A program made the translations under genes and the position numbers. Positions 45,233 through 54,275 of a stretch of DNA of 64,000 nt are shown piece by piece (the first letter of the stretch is position 1; each line of letters begins with the position of its first letter). Location of the stretch: positions 124,001 to 188,000 of the forward strand of contig NZ_JAEHOH010000006.1 of NCBI RefSeq assembly GCF_016522505.1, in the 5' to 3' direction. Source of the DNA: Leucobacter chromiisoli. Its GTDB lineage: Bacteria; Actinomycetota; Actinomycetes; Actinomycetales; Microbacteriaceae. The notes under the pieces are model-generated. The model saw nothing but the letters and a program-made list of their open reading frames with translations, was not told the DNA's origin and did not search any database.

Positions 45233-45379
45233 TAAGCTGGTCGGGTCCGTTCAGAGAGCCGTCTTCTCCGTTCGCACGGCTTCAGGGGCCAATCCGGGTC
45301 CGCTCGCCACAGACTGTCTGCATCAGTCGCTGTCGCGAGCGCGAGGATCCCGCACTGTTGAAACCGTAAGGAGCGAGCG
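45233..45379 (+). promoter_or_regulatory. Probable promoter and structured leader of lysA
   Basis: A TAAGCT hexamer (45233-45238) is followed by about 140 nt without a gene. It can form small hairpins AGCCGT/ACGGCT (45257-45281), GACTG/CAGTC (45312-45328) and CGCT/AGCG (45328-45341). The leader ends with AAGGAG (45368-45373), 6 nt before the lysA ATG. It shows no clear match to the lysine riboswitch. Its length contrasts with the many leaderless genes around it. Confidence 0.4.
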
Positions 45380-46843
45380 ATGAGCCAGGCCGCCACCGAG
45401 CCGAGCGCGCCGACGGGCGCGGCGCCCGACGCGAGCCCGGGCGCCGACCCGAACGGCGCCGACCCGAACGGGATCGACGCGCGCGTGTTCCCGAGCACCG
45501 CCCGCCGCGGCCGGCGGTGCGGGCAGCTGAAGCTCGGCGGGGTGCGGGCGACGGAGCTCGTCGAGCGGCACGGCTCCCCGCTCTACGTGGTCGACGAGGA
45601 GGAGGCGAGGAACCGGGCCTGCACCATCCGCGAGGCGCTGCAGCGCGAGGCCGAGCGCATCGGCACCGAGGCGTCGGTCTACTACGCGGGCAAGGCCTTC
45701 CTCTGCGTCGAGGTGGCACGCTGGATGGCCGAGGAGGGCATGAGTCTCGACGTCGCGAGCGGCGGCGAGCTGGCCGTGGCCCTCGCCGCGGGTGTCGACC
45801 CCGCGAGGATCGGCTTCCACGGCAACAACAAGTCGGTCGCTGAGATCGAGCGCGCGGTCGCTGCGGGCGTCGGCACGATCGTGCTCGACAGCGAGATCGA
45901 GATCGAGCGCGTCGCCGAGGCGGCTCGCGCCGCCGGGGTCGTGCAGCGGGTGCGACTGCGCGTGAACAGCGGGGTGCACGCCTCGACCCACGACTTCCTC
46001 GCCACCTCGCACGAGGATCAGAAGTTCGGCCAGCCGCTCGCCGAGGCGCCGCGCATCGTCCGCGCGATCGCGGCCCATGACGCCCTCGACTTCGTCGGGC
46101 TGCACTGCCACATCGGTTCCCAGATCTTCGCGACCGACGGCTTCCGCGAGTCCGCGAGGCGGCTGCTCGGCGTCTATCGCGAGCTCGCCGAGATCCGGGG
46201 CGGGGCGATCCCCGAGCTCAACCTGGGCGGGGGCTTCGGCATCGCCTACACCTCCGCGCAGGCCGACGACGCGCCCGCGATCGAGACCATCGCCCGCGAG
46301 CTCGCCGACATCGTCGCCGAGACCTGCGACGCGCTCGGCGTGCCGATCCCGAAGCTCGCCTTCGAGCCCGGCCGCTCCGTGATCGGCCAGGCCGGCGTCA
46401 CGCTCTACACCGTCGGCACGACGAAGGCCGTGGCGCTCGCCGGCTCGGACGCCGGCGGCGACCCCGCCGACCTCGGCGCGGGCGAGCGGCTCTACGTGAG
46501 CGTCGACGGCGGCATGAGCGACAACGCCCGCCCCGCCCTCTACGGCGCCGACTACCAGGTGCGCATCGCGAACCGCGCGAGCGACGCCGAGCCGGCGCTC
46601 GTCCGCGTCGTCGGCAAGCACTGCGAGGCCGGCGACATCGTCGTGCAGCGGGATCTCTTGCCCGGCGACGTCGCCCCCGGCGACGTGCTCGCCGTCGCCG
46701 CCACGGGAGCCTACTGCTGGTCGCTCTCGAGCAACTACAACTACGTGCCGCGGCCCCCGGTGGTCGCGGTGCGCGAGGGATCGTCGCGCGTCATCGTGCG
46801 CGGCGAGACCGAGGACGAACTGCTCGCGAAGAGCGTCGTCTGA
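45380..46843 (+). CDS. lysA: Diaminopimelate decarboxylase
   Basis: LysA decarboxylates meso-diaminopimelate to lysine using PLP. The 487-residue protein has an extra low-complexity N-terminus of about 40 residues (repeat GADPNGADPNG), the PLP lysine Lys105 in VYYAGKAFL, GMSLDVASGGELAVAL, FHGNNKS, LHCHIGSQI, LNLGGGFGIAY, FEPGRSVIG, and the substrate cysteine in KHCEAGD, with AYCWSLSSNYN near the end. It is followed by hom after a 114-nt gap. Confidence 0.96.
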   Translation: MSQAATEPSAPTGAAPDASPGADPNGADPNGIDARVFPSTARRGRRCGQLKLGGVRATELVERHGSPLYVVDEEEARNRACTIREALQREAERIGTEASVYYAGKAFLCVEVARWMAEEGMSLDVASGGELAVALAAGVDPARIGFHGNNKSVAEIERAVAAGVGTIVLDSEIEIERVAEAARAAGVVQRVRLRVNSGVHASTHDFLATSHEDQKFGQPLAEAPRIVRAIAAHDALDFVGLHCHIGSQIFATDGFRESARRLLGVYRELAEIRGGAIPELNLGGGFGIAYTSAQADDAPAIETIARELADIVAETCDALGVPIPKLAFEPGRSVIGQAGVTLYTVGTTKAVALAGSDAGGDPADLGAGERLYVSVDGGMSDNARPALYGADYQVRIANRASDAEPALVRVVGKHCEAGDIVVQRDLLPGDVAPGDVLAVAATGAYCWSLSSNYNYVPRPPVVAVREGSSRVIVRGETEDELLAKSVV

Positions 46844-46874
46844 CGCTGAGGGGATCGCCGCGACCGCGGCGCCG

Positions 46875-46884
46875 CCCCCCCCCC
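46875..46884 (+). repeat. Poly-C tract (10 C) in the hom leader
   Basis: A run of ten C lies between lysA and hom. It is followed by three degenerate repeats around CACGACC (about 46891-46937). It is noncoding, but its length could vary. Confidence 0.7.
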
Positions 46885-46957
46885 GCGGGGCACGACCCGC
46901 ACCACGACCCACGCACCACGACCTACGGAACACGACCTCGACGAACGGAGAAACGAA

Positions 46958-48301
46958 GTGAACGGGTACCGCGATCTTCGAGTCGCGCTGCTGGGCTGCG
47001 GCTCGGTCGGTGCGCAGGTGGCACGGATCATCCTCGAGCACGGCGACGAGCTCGCGGCGCGCATCGGCGCCAAGCTCACCCTCTCGGGCATCGCCGTGCG
47101 CGACCTCGACGCGCCGCGGGACGCGCCGCTGCCGCGGGAGCTGTTCACGACCGACGCCGAGCAGCTCGTGCTCGGAGCCGACATCGTCGTCGAGCTGATG
47201 GGCGGCGTCGAGCCGGCCCGGAGCCTCATCCTGCGCGCGCTCGAGGGCGGCGCCGACGTCGTCACCGCGAACAAGGCGCTCATCGCCGCGCACGGCCCCG
47301 AGCTCGCCGACGCGGCCGAGCAGGTGGGCGCCCAGCTCTCCTACGAGGCCGCCGTGGCCGGGGCGATCCCCATCATCCGCCCGCTCAGGGAGAGCCTCGC
47401 CGGGGACCACATCACCCGCGTGCTCGGCATCGTCAACGGCTCGACGAACTACATCCTCGACCGCATGGACCGCTTCGGCGACAGCGCGGAGGACGCGATG
47501 CGGGTGGCGAGCGAGCTCGGCTACCTCGAGGCCGATCCGACCCTCGACGTCGAGGGCTACGATGCGGCGCAGAAGGCCACGATCCTCGCGAGCATCGCCT
47601 TCCACACCGAGGTGCCCGTCGACGCCGTGTACCGCGAGGGCATCACGAAGGTCACCGCCGAGCAGATCGAGGCCGCGAAGCACGCGGGCTACGTGATCAA
47701 GCTGCTCGCCATCGCCGAGCGGCTCACCGCGTCCGACGGCACCGACGGCGTCTCCGCCCGCGTCTACCCGGCCCTCATCCGCCGCGAGCACCCCCTCGCC
47801 GCCGTGCACGGCGGCAAGAACGCCGTCTTCGTCGAGGCCGACGCGGCGGGCGAGCTGATGTTCTACGGCGCGGGCGCCGGCGGCTCCGAGACGGCCTCGG
47901 CGGTGCTCGGCGACCTCGTCTCCGCGGCCCGGCGCCACGTCGTCGGCGGCCCCGGCATCCCGGGCTCGGCGCACGCCGCGCTGCCCATCCTGCCCGTCGG
48001 CGAGGTGAGCACGAGCTACCAGGTGATGCTCGAGGTGCGGGATCAGCCCGGCGTGCTCGCGACGATCGCGGGCATCCTCTCCGAGCACGGGGTCTCCGCG
48101 GCGAACGTCGAGCAGTCCGTGTCCACGCGGGGCGACGATGTCGCGGCGGGCGCGCCGCCCGAGGAGCCGGAGACAGCTACCCTGGTGATCGGCACCCACA
48201 CCGCGCGTGAGGCCGACCTCGCGGCCACCGTCGAGGCGCTCCGCGAGAGCGACGCGGTCACGGCGGTCGTCAGCGTCATCCGACTCGAAGGAAACTCATG
48301 A
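46958..48301 (+). CDS. hom: Homoserine dehydrogenase
   Basis: Hom reduces aspartate semialdehyde to homoserine, the branch point for threonine and methionine. The 447-residue protein has the NAD(P) motif VALLGCGSVGAQV, TANKALIAAHG, the catalytic region YEAAVAGAIPIIRPLRESL and GIVNGSTNYIL, EADPTLDVEGYDAAQKATILA, and a C-terminal ACT domain (about 352-447, SYQVMLEVRDQPGVLATIAGIL) expected to bind threonine. GTG 46958 follows CGGAG with 7 nt spacing. The stop overlaps a tiny ORF that leads into thrB. Confidence 0.97.
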   Translation: MNGYRDLRVALLGCGSVGAQVARIILEHGDELAARIGAKLTLSGIAVRDLDAPRDAPLPRELFTTDAEQLVLGADIVVELMGGVEPARSLILRALEGGADVVTANKALIAAHGPELADAAEQVGAQLSYEAAVAGAIPIIRPLRESLAGDHITRVLGIVNGSTNYILDRMDRFGDSAEDAMRVASELGYLEADPTLDVEGYDAAQKATILASIAFHTEVPVDAVYREGITKVTAEQIEAAKHAGYVIKLLAIAERLTASDGTDGVSARVYPALIRREHPLAAVHGGKNAVFVEADAAGELMFYGAGAGGSETASAVLGDLVSAARRHVVGGPGIPGSAHAALPILPVGEVSTSYQVMLEVRDQPGVLATIAGILSEHGVSAANVEQSVSTRGDDVAAGAPPEEPETATLVIGTHTAREADLAATVEALRESDAVTAVVSVIRLEGNS

Positions 48302-48333
48302 TCCACTCCCACCTCGCGCGAGGCCGCGCATGA
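48298..48333 (+). CDS. 11-codon linking ORF between hom and thrB
   Basis: ATG 48298 overlaps the hom stop (ATGA), and this ORF's own stop TGA (48331-48333) overlaps the thrB ATG 48330 (ATGA). It codes MIHSHLARGRA. An AAGGAA lies 4 nt before its ATG, while thrB has no clear site of its own. It may act as a relay that carries ribosomes from hom to thrB. The peptide itself shows no recognisable feature. Confidence 0.5.
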   Translation: MIHSHLARGRA

Positions 48334-49274
48334 GCCCGGAGCCGCGCGCGGTCCGGGTGCACGTCCCCGCCACCAGCGCCAACCTCGGCCCCGGCTTCGA
48401 CACCCTCGGCCTGGCGCTGGGCTACGGGGACGAGCTGATCGCCGTCACCCGTGAGGCGCCCGGCGTCACCGTCGAGGTGCGGGGGGTCGGCGCGGGCGAG
48501 GTCCCCACTGACGAGAGCAACCTCGTCGCGCGCTCGATCGCGCACGTCTACGACCGGCTGGGCCGCACCGTGCCGGGCCTCGACCTGCGCGCCGACAACC
48601 GCATCCCGCACGGCCGGGGGATGGGCTCGTCGGGCTCGGCCATCGTCGCCGGCGTGATGATCGCCGCCGGTCTGCTCGAGAGCGACCCGGAACAGCCGCT
48701 GAAGCTCGGCGAGGACGAGCTGCTCGCGTTCGCGACGGAGCTGGAGGGGCACCCCGACAACGTGGCGCCGGCGCTCTTCGGCGGGCTCACGATCGCGTGG
48801 ACGACCCCCCAGGGCCCGCGCTTCAAGCGGCTGCTCGTGCACCGGGGCGTGTCCCCCCTCGTGCTCGTGCCGAGCTTCACGATGTCGACGGAGCTCGCGC
48901 GCAGCCTGCAACCGAAGCACGTGCCGCACGAGGACGCGGTCTTCAACGTGTCCCGCTCCGCGCTGCTGGTCGCAGCGCTCACGCAGAGCCCCGAGCTGCT
49001 CTTCGAGGCGACCGAGGACCGCCTGCACCAGGACTACCGCGGCGAGGCGATGCCCCGCACGCGCGACCTGATCCGCGCGCTCCGCGACGGCGGGCACGCC
49101 GCCGTCGTCTCGGGGGCCGGGCCGTCGATCCTGGTGCTCGCCGGAGACCCCGCCGAGCGGCTCGCCGCGGTCGAGCTCGCCGAGGAGCACGGCTCCGATT
49201 GGCAGCCGCTGATCCTGGCCGTCGACATCAAGGGTGCTACAGTGGAGTCGATCCCTGTGGATTCCGCGCGCTAG
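48330..49274 (+). CDS. thrB: Homoserine kinase
   Basis: A GHMP-family kinase of 314 residues that phosphorylates homoserine. Motifs are VHVPATSANLGPGFDTLGLAL, the ATP loop PHGRGMGSSGSAIVAG (about 93-108), ELEGHPDNVAPALFGGL and the C-terminal AVVSGAGPSILVLA. The hom-thrB-rho order is typical for actinobacteria, but thrC, often between hom and thrB, is absent here and must be elsewhere. The gene depends on coupling through the small ORF just upstream, as no good ribosome binding site is visible. Confidence 0.96.
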   Translation: MSPEPRAVRVHVPATSANLGPGFDTLGLALGYGDELIAVTREAPGVTVEVRGVGAGEVPTDESNLVARSIAHVYDRLGRTVPGLDLRADNRIPHGRGMGSSGSAIVAGVMIAAGLLESDPEQPLKLGEDELLAFATELEGHPDNVAPALFGGLTIAWTTPQGPRFKRLLVHRGVSPLVLVPSFTMSTELARSLQPKHVPHEDAVFNVSRSALLVAALTQSPELLFEATEDRLHQDYRGEAMPRTRDLIRALRDGGHAAVVSGAGPSILVLAGDPAERLAAVELAEEHGSDWQPLILAVDIKGATVESIPVDSAR

Positions 49275-49390
49275 CGGGCACCCGCCCACTCCAGCGGAAC
49301 CGGGTCGCCGCTCCAGCGGTGCCGGCTCGAGGCAGATGGATCGTTCCCTCACCGGGTCGCAGATCCGGTGATCCGCACACTCGTGCATCG

Positions 49391-49431
49391 CCGCGAGACG
49401 ACGGGCCTTCGCCCGCACATCCGTCTCGCGG
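49391..49431 (+). promoter_or_regulatory. Strong hairpin in the rho leader
   Basis: Perfect 10-bp arms CCGCGAGACG and CGTCTCGCGG enclose an inner CGGGC-CTT-CGCCCG-type stem. It lies 24 nt before the rho start. A second small stem CACCGG/CCGGTG is at 49350-49370. rho genes are often autoregulated in their leaders; a role here is inference. Confidence 0.55.
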
Positions 49432-49454
49432 AGAACCGTTCCGAAAGGATGAAC

Positions 49455-51665
49455 GTGGAGCAGAACTCCGAAGAGACCACTGCCGCACTCGCCGAGGGCG
49501 CGGCAACCGACACCCCGACCCAGGCGCCGGCGCGCCGCCGCGCCTCGCGTCGAGTGAGCACCGCGGCGGGCGCGACCTCCGAGAGCGCGGCCGCGAGCGC
49601 CGCTCCCTCCGAGGCTGCGGCTCCGTCCGCCGACGCGGCGCCCGCCGCGTCCGGCGAGACCGCCGCGCCCACGGCGGAGGACGCCGCCGCCGAGCAGGCG
49701 CCGAAGAAGCGGGCGACCCGCAGCCGCAAGAAAGCGGCCGAGGATGCACCGTCCGACGCCCCCGAACCGGCCGCCGAGACCGACTCGGCTGCGGCTCCGA
49801 CGGCGGAGGGCGATGCCCCCGCCGAGCAGGCGCCGAAGAAACGGGCGACCCGCAGCCGCAAAAAGGCCGCCGAGCCCGAGGCCCCCGAGGCCGATGCCGC
49901 CGCGAAGCCGGGCGAGACCGCAGCCGACGTCGCGGCCGCCGCCGCTGCCGAGACCGCGGCCTCCGATGCGGCCGAGGCGATCGACGCGGAGCCCGCGAAG
50001 AAGACCGGCCGCGGCCGGAAGACGCGCGCCTCCGAGGCCGCGAAGACGGCCGAGACCGCCGATCAGCAGGGCGAGGCCGCGTCCGCGGGCGCCGGCGAGC
50101 AGCCCGCCGCAGAGGCGGGAGCCAAGCAGGAGCAGCCCGAGGGCGCTCCGACCGGCCGCCGCCGCCGTGGCCGCGGGCAGAAGAGCGAGGCCGCCGAGAA
50201 CGACGCGGCGAGCGCGGAGAGCGCGGAGCGGGCGGACGCCGGGAAGTCCGGCGACGCCAGGGCCGCGGACGGCGGTCAGGGCTCGGACGGCGGCAAGAGC
50301 CAGGACAACGCCAAGGGCGCCGAGAACGGCAAGGGCCGCGACGGCGGCAGATCGAAGGGCCGCGAGAACGGCAAGCAGCAGGAGGGCGGCCGCTCCGAGA
50401 AGGAGGAGCGCTCCGAGGGCGAGCGCAACGGCAAGAACGCCTCGGAGAGCTCGCGCTCGACCCGCACCCGGCAGCGTGACCGCAAGCGCCGCGGGCAGAA
50501 CGACGAGCTCGAGCCGGAGATCGCCGAGGACGACGTGCTGCTGCCGGTCGCCGGCATCCTCGACGTGCTCGACAACTACGCGTTCGTGCGCACGACGGGC
50601 TACCTCCCCGGCACCAGCGACGTCTACGTCTCGCTGGGCCAGGTCAAGAAGTACGGCCTGCGCCGCGGCGACGCCGTCGTGGGCGCGATCCGGCAGCCCC
50701 GAGAGGGCGAGGGCGGCGGCCGTCAGAAGTACAACGCGATCGTCAAGATCGACGCGATCAACGGGCGGGCCGTCGAGGACGATCAGAAGCGCCTGGACTT
50801 CGCGGAGCTCACCCCGCTCTACCCGCAGGAGCCCCTGCGGCTCGAGAGCGCTCCCGAGCGCCGCACGCAGCGCGTGATCGACCTCATCGCCCCGCTCGGC
50901 AAGGGGCAGCGCGCCCTCCTCACCGGGCCGCGCGGCACCGGCAAGTCCGCGATGCTGCGCGAGATCGCCGAGGGCGTCTCCGCGAACGCGCCCGACGCGC
51001 ACCTCATGGTCGTGCTCGTCGACGAGCGCCCCGAGGAGGTCACCGATCTGCAGCGCACCGTGAAGGGCGAGGTCGTCGCCTCGACGTTCGACCGCGCCGC
51101 CGAGGATCACATCACGGTGGCGGAGCTCGCGGTCGAGCGGGCCAAGCGCCTCGTCGAGCTCGGACACGACGTGGTCGTGCTCCTGGACTCGCTCACCGCC
51201 CTCGGCCACGCCTACGCGCAGAGCGCACAGGGGACGGGCCGCGGCGGCGGAGACCGCTTCGAGACCGTTGCGCTCCACCCCGTCAAGAAGCTGCTCGGGG
51301 CCGCCCGCAACATCGAGAACGGCGGCTCGCTCACCATCGTCGCGACCGCGCTGACGAAGACCGGGTCGGAGACCGACGAGGCGATCCTGCGCGAGCTCGT
51401 CGGCACGGCGAACAGCCGGCTGCGGCTCTCCCGGAAGCTCGCCGAGAAGCGCCTGTTCCCGGCGATCAAGCTCGCCGAGTCCTCCACCGACCGCGAGGAC
51501 CTGCTGCTCGGGGAGGCCGAGCTGCGGGCGACGGGCGCCCTGCGCCGGGATCTCGGCGGCGAGTCCGCCGCGGACGCGCTCGGGTCGCTGCTGAAGCGCG
51601 TGGGGGAGACCTCCTCGAACACCGTCGTCCTCCACACCCGGGCCCAGGCGGGGGGAGCGTCCTAG
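49455..51665 (+). CDS. rho: Transcription termination factor Rho with long N-terminal insert
   Basis: Rho is the hexameric RNA helicase that ends transcription. This 736-residue form has a very long low-complexity N-terminal part (about 1-355, rich in Ala, Glu, Lys, Arg, Gly), then the RNA-binding domain (about 358, VLLPVAGILDVLDNYAFVR) and the ATPase: Walker A GPRGTGKS near 492, Walker B VVVLLDSL and LSRKLAEKRLFPAI near the C-terminus. Basic N-terminal inserts are known from Micrococcus and Mycobacterium Rho and bind RNA. GTG 49455 is chosen because GAAAGGA lies 5 nt before it; ATG 49449 overlaps that site. Confidence 0.95.
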   Translation: MEQNSEETTAALAEGAATDTPTQAPARRRASRRVSTAAGATSESAAASAAPSEAAAPSADAAPAASGETAAPTAEDAAAEQAPKKRATRSRKKAAEDAPSDAPEPAAETDSAAAPTAEGDAPAEQAPKKRATRSRKKAAEPEAPEADAAAKPGETAADVAAAAAAETAASDAAEAIDAEPAKKTGRGRKTRASEAAKTAETADQQGEAASAGAGEQPAAEAGAKQEQPEGAPTGRRRRGRGQKSEAAENDAASAESAERADAGKSGDARAADGGQGSDGGKSQDNAKGAENGKGRDGGRSKGRENGKQQEGGRSEKEERSEGERNGKNASESSRSTRTRQRDRKRRGQNDELEPEIAEDDVLLPVAGILDVLDNYAFVRTTGYLPGTSDVYVSLGQVKKYGLRRGDAVVGAIRQPREGEGGGRQKYNAIVKIDAINGRAVEDDQKRLDFAELTPLYPQEPLRLESAPERRTQRVIDLIAPLGKGQRALLTGPRGTGKSAMLREIAEGVSANAPDAHLMVVLVDERPEEVTDLQRTVKGEVVASTFDRAAEDHITVAELAVERAKRLVELGHDVVVLLDSLTALGHAYAQSAQGTGRGGGDRFETVALHPVKKLLGAARNIENGGSLTIVATALTKTGSETDEAILRELVGTANSRLRLSRKLAEKRLFPAIKLAESSTDREDLLLGEAELRATGALRRDLGGESAADALGSLLKRVGETSSNTVVLHTRAQAGGAS
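49689..49874 (+). repeat. Two 54-bp direct repeats inside rho
   Basis: Copies at 49689-49742 and 49821-49874 code the identical peptide AEQAPKKRATRSRKKAAE and differ at only a few silent bases. They suggest the basic insert grew by duplication. Confidence 0.85.
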
Positions 51666-51713
51666 CGCTCTGCGGATCGCTGAGGGCTCGGGACGACAAG
51701 ACGGAGAGAGAGC

Positions 51714-52787
51714 ATGTTCGAACAGGTTGCGGGGCTGCTGCGCGAGCACGCCCAGCTGCAGGAGGACCTCGCGGATCCGGCGCTCCACGCCGACGCGGCG
51801 CGGGCGAAGAAGGTCAACCGGCGCTACGCCGAGCTGAGCAGGATCAAGGCGGCGCACGAGAACTGGCAGCAACTCGGCGACGACCTGGAGGCCGCCCGGG
51901 AGCTCGCGAAGGAGGACGAGGCCTTCGCGGAGGAGATCCCGGGGCTCGAGGAGTCCCTCGCGGAGGCGCAGGAGCGCGTGCGGCGCCTGCTGATCCCGCG
52001 CGACCCCGATGACGCCCGCGATGTGATCCTCGAGATCAAGGGCGGTGAGGGCGGCGCCGAGTCGGCGCTGTTCGGCGCCGATCTGCTGCGCATGTACCTG
52101 TACTACGCGGAGTCCAAGGGTTGGAAGACCGAGATGCTCGAGAAGGACGAGAGCGATCTCGGCGGCTACAAGAACGTGCAGGTCGCGATCAAGTCGAACG
52201 CCTCCGACCCCTCGCAGGGCGTGTGGGCGCACCTCAAGTACGAGGGCGGGGTGCACCGCGTGCAGCGCGTGCCCGTCACCGAGTCGCAGGGACGCATCCA
52301 CACCTCGACCACGGGCGTGCTCGTGTACCCCGAGGTGGACGAGCCGGAGGAGGTCGCGATCAACCAGAACGACCTCAAGATCGACGTCTACCGCTCGTCG
52401 GGGCCCGGCGGGCAGTCGGTGAACACGACCGACTCGGCCGTGCGCATCACCCACCTGCCGACCGGCATCGTGGTCGCGATGCAGAACGAGAAGTCGCAGC
52501 TGCAGAACCGCGAGGCCGCGATGCGCGTGCTCCGCGCCCGCCTGCTGGCCAAGCAGCAGGAGGAGGCGGCCGCCGAGGCGAGCGCGCACCGCTCGAGTCA
52601 GATCCGGACGATGGATCGCTCCGAGCGGATCCGCACGTACAACTTCCCGGAGAACCGCATCGCCGATCACCGCACCGGGTACAAGGCGTACAACCTCGAC
52701 CAGGTGATGAACGGGGCGCTCGACCCCGTCATCGACTCCTGCATCCGCATGGACGAGGAGGCCCGGCTCCAGGCGCTCGGCCAGTAG
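51714..52787 (+). CDS. prfA: Peptide chain release factor 1
   Basis: RF1 ends translation at UAA and UAG. The 357-residue protein has the stop-codon tripeptide PVT (187-189, the RF1 form P-A/V-T) and the catalytic GGQ at 232-234 ([17 protein letters not shown]). N-terminal helices are at 1-100, and [20 protein letters not shown] lies near the end. ATG 51714 follows GGAGAGAGAG. It comes 48 nt after rho. Its methyltransferase gene prmC, normally next, is displaced to 56172. Confidence 0.97.
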   Translation: MFEQVAGLLREHAQLQEDLADPALHADAARAKKVNRRYAELSRIKAAHENWQQLGDDLEAARELAKEDEAFAEEIPGLEESLAEAQERVRRLLIPRDPDDARDVILEIKGGEGGAESALFGADLLRMYLYYAESKGWKTEMLEKDESDLGGYKNVQVAIKSNASDPSQGVWAHLKYEGGVHRVQRVPVTESQGRIHTSTTGVLVYPEVDEPEEVAINQNDLKIDVYRSSGPGGQSVNTTDSAVRITHLPTGIVVAMQNEKSQLQNREAAMRVLRARLLAKQQEEAAAEASAHRSSQIRTMDRSERIRTYNFPENRIADHRTGYKAYNLDQVMNGALDPVIDSCIRMDEEARLQALGQ

Positions 52788-52837
52788 CCCGCGCCGGCGG
52801 GTGCCCCGCGGCTCCCCGCCCGTGCGACCGGGAGGAG

Positions 52838-52843
52838 TAGAGT
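52838..52843 (+). promoter_or_regulatory. -10 hexamer TAGAGT of the MFS gene
   Basis: TAGAGT is followed by 8 nt and ATG 52852. An overlapping AGGAA could also act as a weak ribosome binding site. Confidence 0.4.
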
Positions 52844-52851
52844 AGGAACCC

Positions 52852-54231
52852 ATGGGGAGCAGGCGATCTCGACTGGTGTGGGCGGTCTGGATCGTCGCGA
52901 TGCTCTGCTACGTCGTGGCGATCGTGAACCGCTCGTCGCTCTCGGCGCTCGGGCCCGTGGCGCAGCAGCACTTCGGCATCGACGCGACGATGCTCTCCGT
53001 GTTCATGGTCATCCAGCTGCTGGTCTACGCCTGCTGCCAGATCCCCGTCGGGATCCTGCTCGACCGCTTCGGGGCGACCGCCATGATCCTCGCCGGCGCC
53101 CTGCTGATGGCGGTCGGCCAGAGCCTGATGGCGACGGTCGACGGGCTCTGGCTCGCGATCGCCGCCAGGGTGCTCGTGGGCGCCGGCGACGCCTGCACGT
53201 TCATCTGCGTGATCCGGATGCTCGGGGAGTGGTTCCCCGTGCGGCAGCTGCCGGTCGTGACGCAGGTCACCGGGCTCGTCGGCCAGACGGGGCAGCTCGT
53301 CTCGGTCGTGCCGCTGTCGCTCGCGGTCGGCGCGTTCGGGTGGATGGGCGGCATGCTCGGCCTCGTCGCGGTGGGCGTGCTGATCGGGATCCTCGGCCTC
53401 GTCGTGCTGCGCGATCACCCCGGCGGCGGCACGGTCGTCGACCGTCTGCGCGGGCGACCGGGCAGGCCCGAGCGGAACGCGCAGTCCCCCCTCAGCGTCA
53501 CGTCGGTGCTCACGGACTCCGTTCCCGTGGTCACCGGCAGCATCCTGCTGCCCGGATCCGAGGGGGAGCCCCGGGGGCGCGCGCCGCTGCTCGGGCTGCT
53601 GCGACGGCCCGGGATCCGGCTCGCCTACTGGGTGCACTTCACCACGCCGTTCGCGATGCACACCTTCCTGCTGCTCTGGGGCACGCCGTTCCTCGTCGGC
53701 GGGATGGGACTCTCGAGCGAGGCCTCCGCCGGCGTGCTGAGCTACACCGTGGTCGTCTCGATGAGCGCCGGCCTGCTGCTCGGGCCGCTCACGGCGCGCT
53801 TCGCGGCGCAGCGCGTCTGGGTGGCGATCGGGATGTCGTCGCTCATCGTCGCGGCCTGGAGCTGGGTGCTGCTCTCGCCGGGGGCCGCGCCCCTCTGGCT
53901 GATCTTCGTGCTCGCGACGGTGATCGGCGTGGGCGGGCCGACGTCGATGATCTCCTTCGAGGTGCTGCGCACCCACGTGCCCCCCGAGCGGCTCGGGCTC
54001 GGCACGGGCCTCGTCAACACGGGCGGGTTCACCTCGGCCCTGCTCGTGATCCTCGGGATCGGCCTCATCCTCGACATGCTCGGCGCGGGATCGCCCGACA
54101 GCTACTCGACCGGGGCGTTCAAGATCGCGATGGCCTGGCAGCTGCCCTTCCTGCTGCTCGGGCTCGTCATGATGCTCGTCGAGTTCCCCCGGGCGAAGCG
54201 GGCCTTGCAGGCGCGAGGCGGCAGGCTGTAG
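52852..54231 (+). CDS. Major facilitator superfamily transporter
   Basis: A 12-helix transporter of 459 residues. Helix 1 is VWAVWIVAMLCYVVAIVNRSSLSALGP, the loop 2-3 motif is GILLDRFGATAMILAG, and a long cytoplasmic loop (about 190-255) joins the halves. The NRSSLSALGP start of the first loop resembles the nitrate/oxalate and aromatic-acid MFS groups, but the substrate is not assignable. It lies between prfA and cysE and is not part of the usual prfA-prmC pair, so it belongs to an inserted block. Confidence 0.88.
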   Translation: MGSRRSRLVWAVWIVAMLCYVVAIVNRSSLSALGPVAQQHFGIDATMLSVFMVIQLLVYACCQIPVGILLDRFGATAMILAGALLMAVGQSLMATVDGLWLAIAARVLVGAGDACTFICVIRMLGEWFPVRQLPVVTQVTGLVGQTGQLVSVVPLSLAVGAFGWMGGMLGLVAVGVLIGILGLVVLRDHPGGGTVVDRLRGRPGRPERNAQSPLSVTSVLTDSVPVVTGSILLPGSEGEPRGRAPLLGLLRRPGIRLAYWVHFTTPFAMHTFLLLWGTPFLVGGMGLSSEASAGVLSYTVVVSMSAGLLLGPLTARFAAQRVWVAIGMSSLIVAAWSWVLLSPGAAPLWLIFVLATVIGVGGPTSMISFEVLRTHVPPERLGLGTGLVNTGGFTSALLVILGIGLILDMLGAGSPDSYSTGAFKIAMAWQLPFLLLGLVMMLVEFPRAKRALQARGGRL

Positions 54232-54275
54232 GGCCCCGGCTCGCCGCGCCTCGGCTCGCGTGCGCGGGGCGCCGC

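Noticed and set aside
45233-45379. A lysine riboswitch before lysA
   Set aside because: The leader is short and I cannot see the conserved L-box core; only simple hairpins are visible.
49449-49451. ATG 49449 as the rho start
   Set aside because: It overlaps its only possible ribosome binding site. GTG 49455 has proper spacing, so ATG is kept only as an alternative.
48276-52853. A 1525-codon open frame on the minus strand opposite hom end, thrB, rho and prfA
   Set aside because: It is a GC-bias shadow of well-recognised plus-strand genes, has no domain pattern and is very rich in Arg/His/Leu/Val typical of antisense frames.
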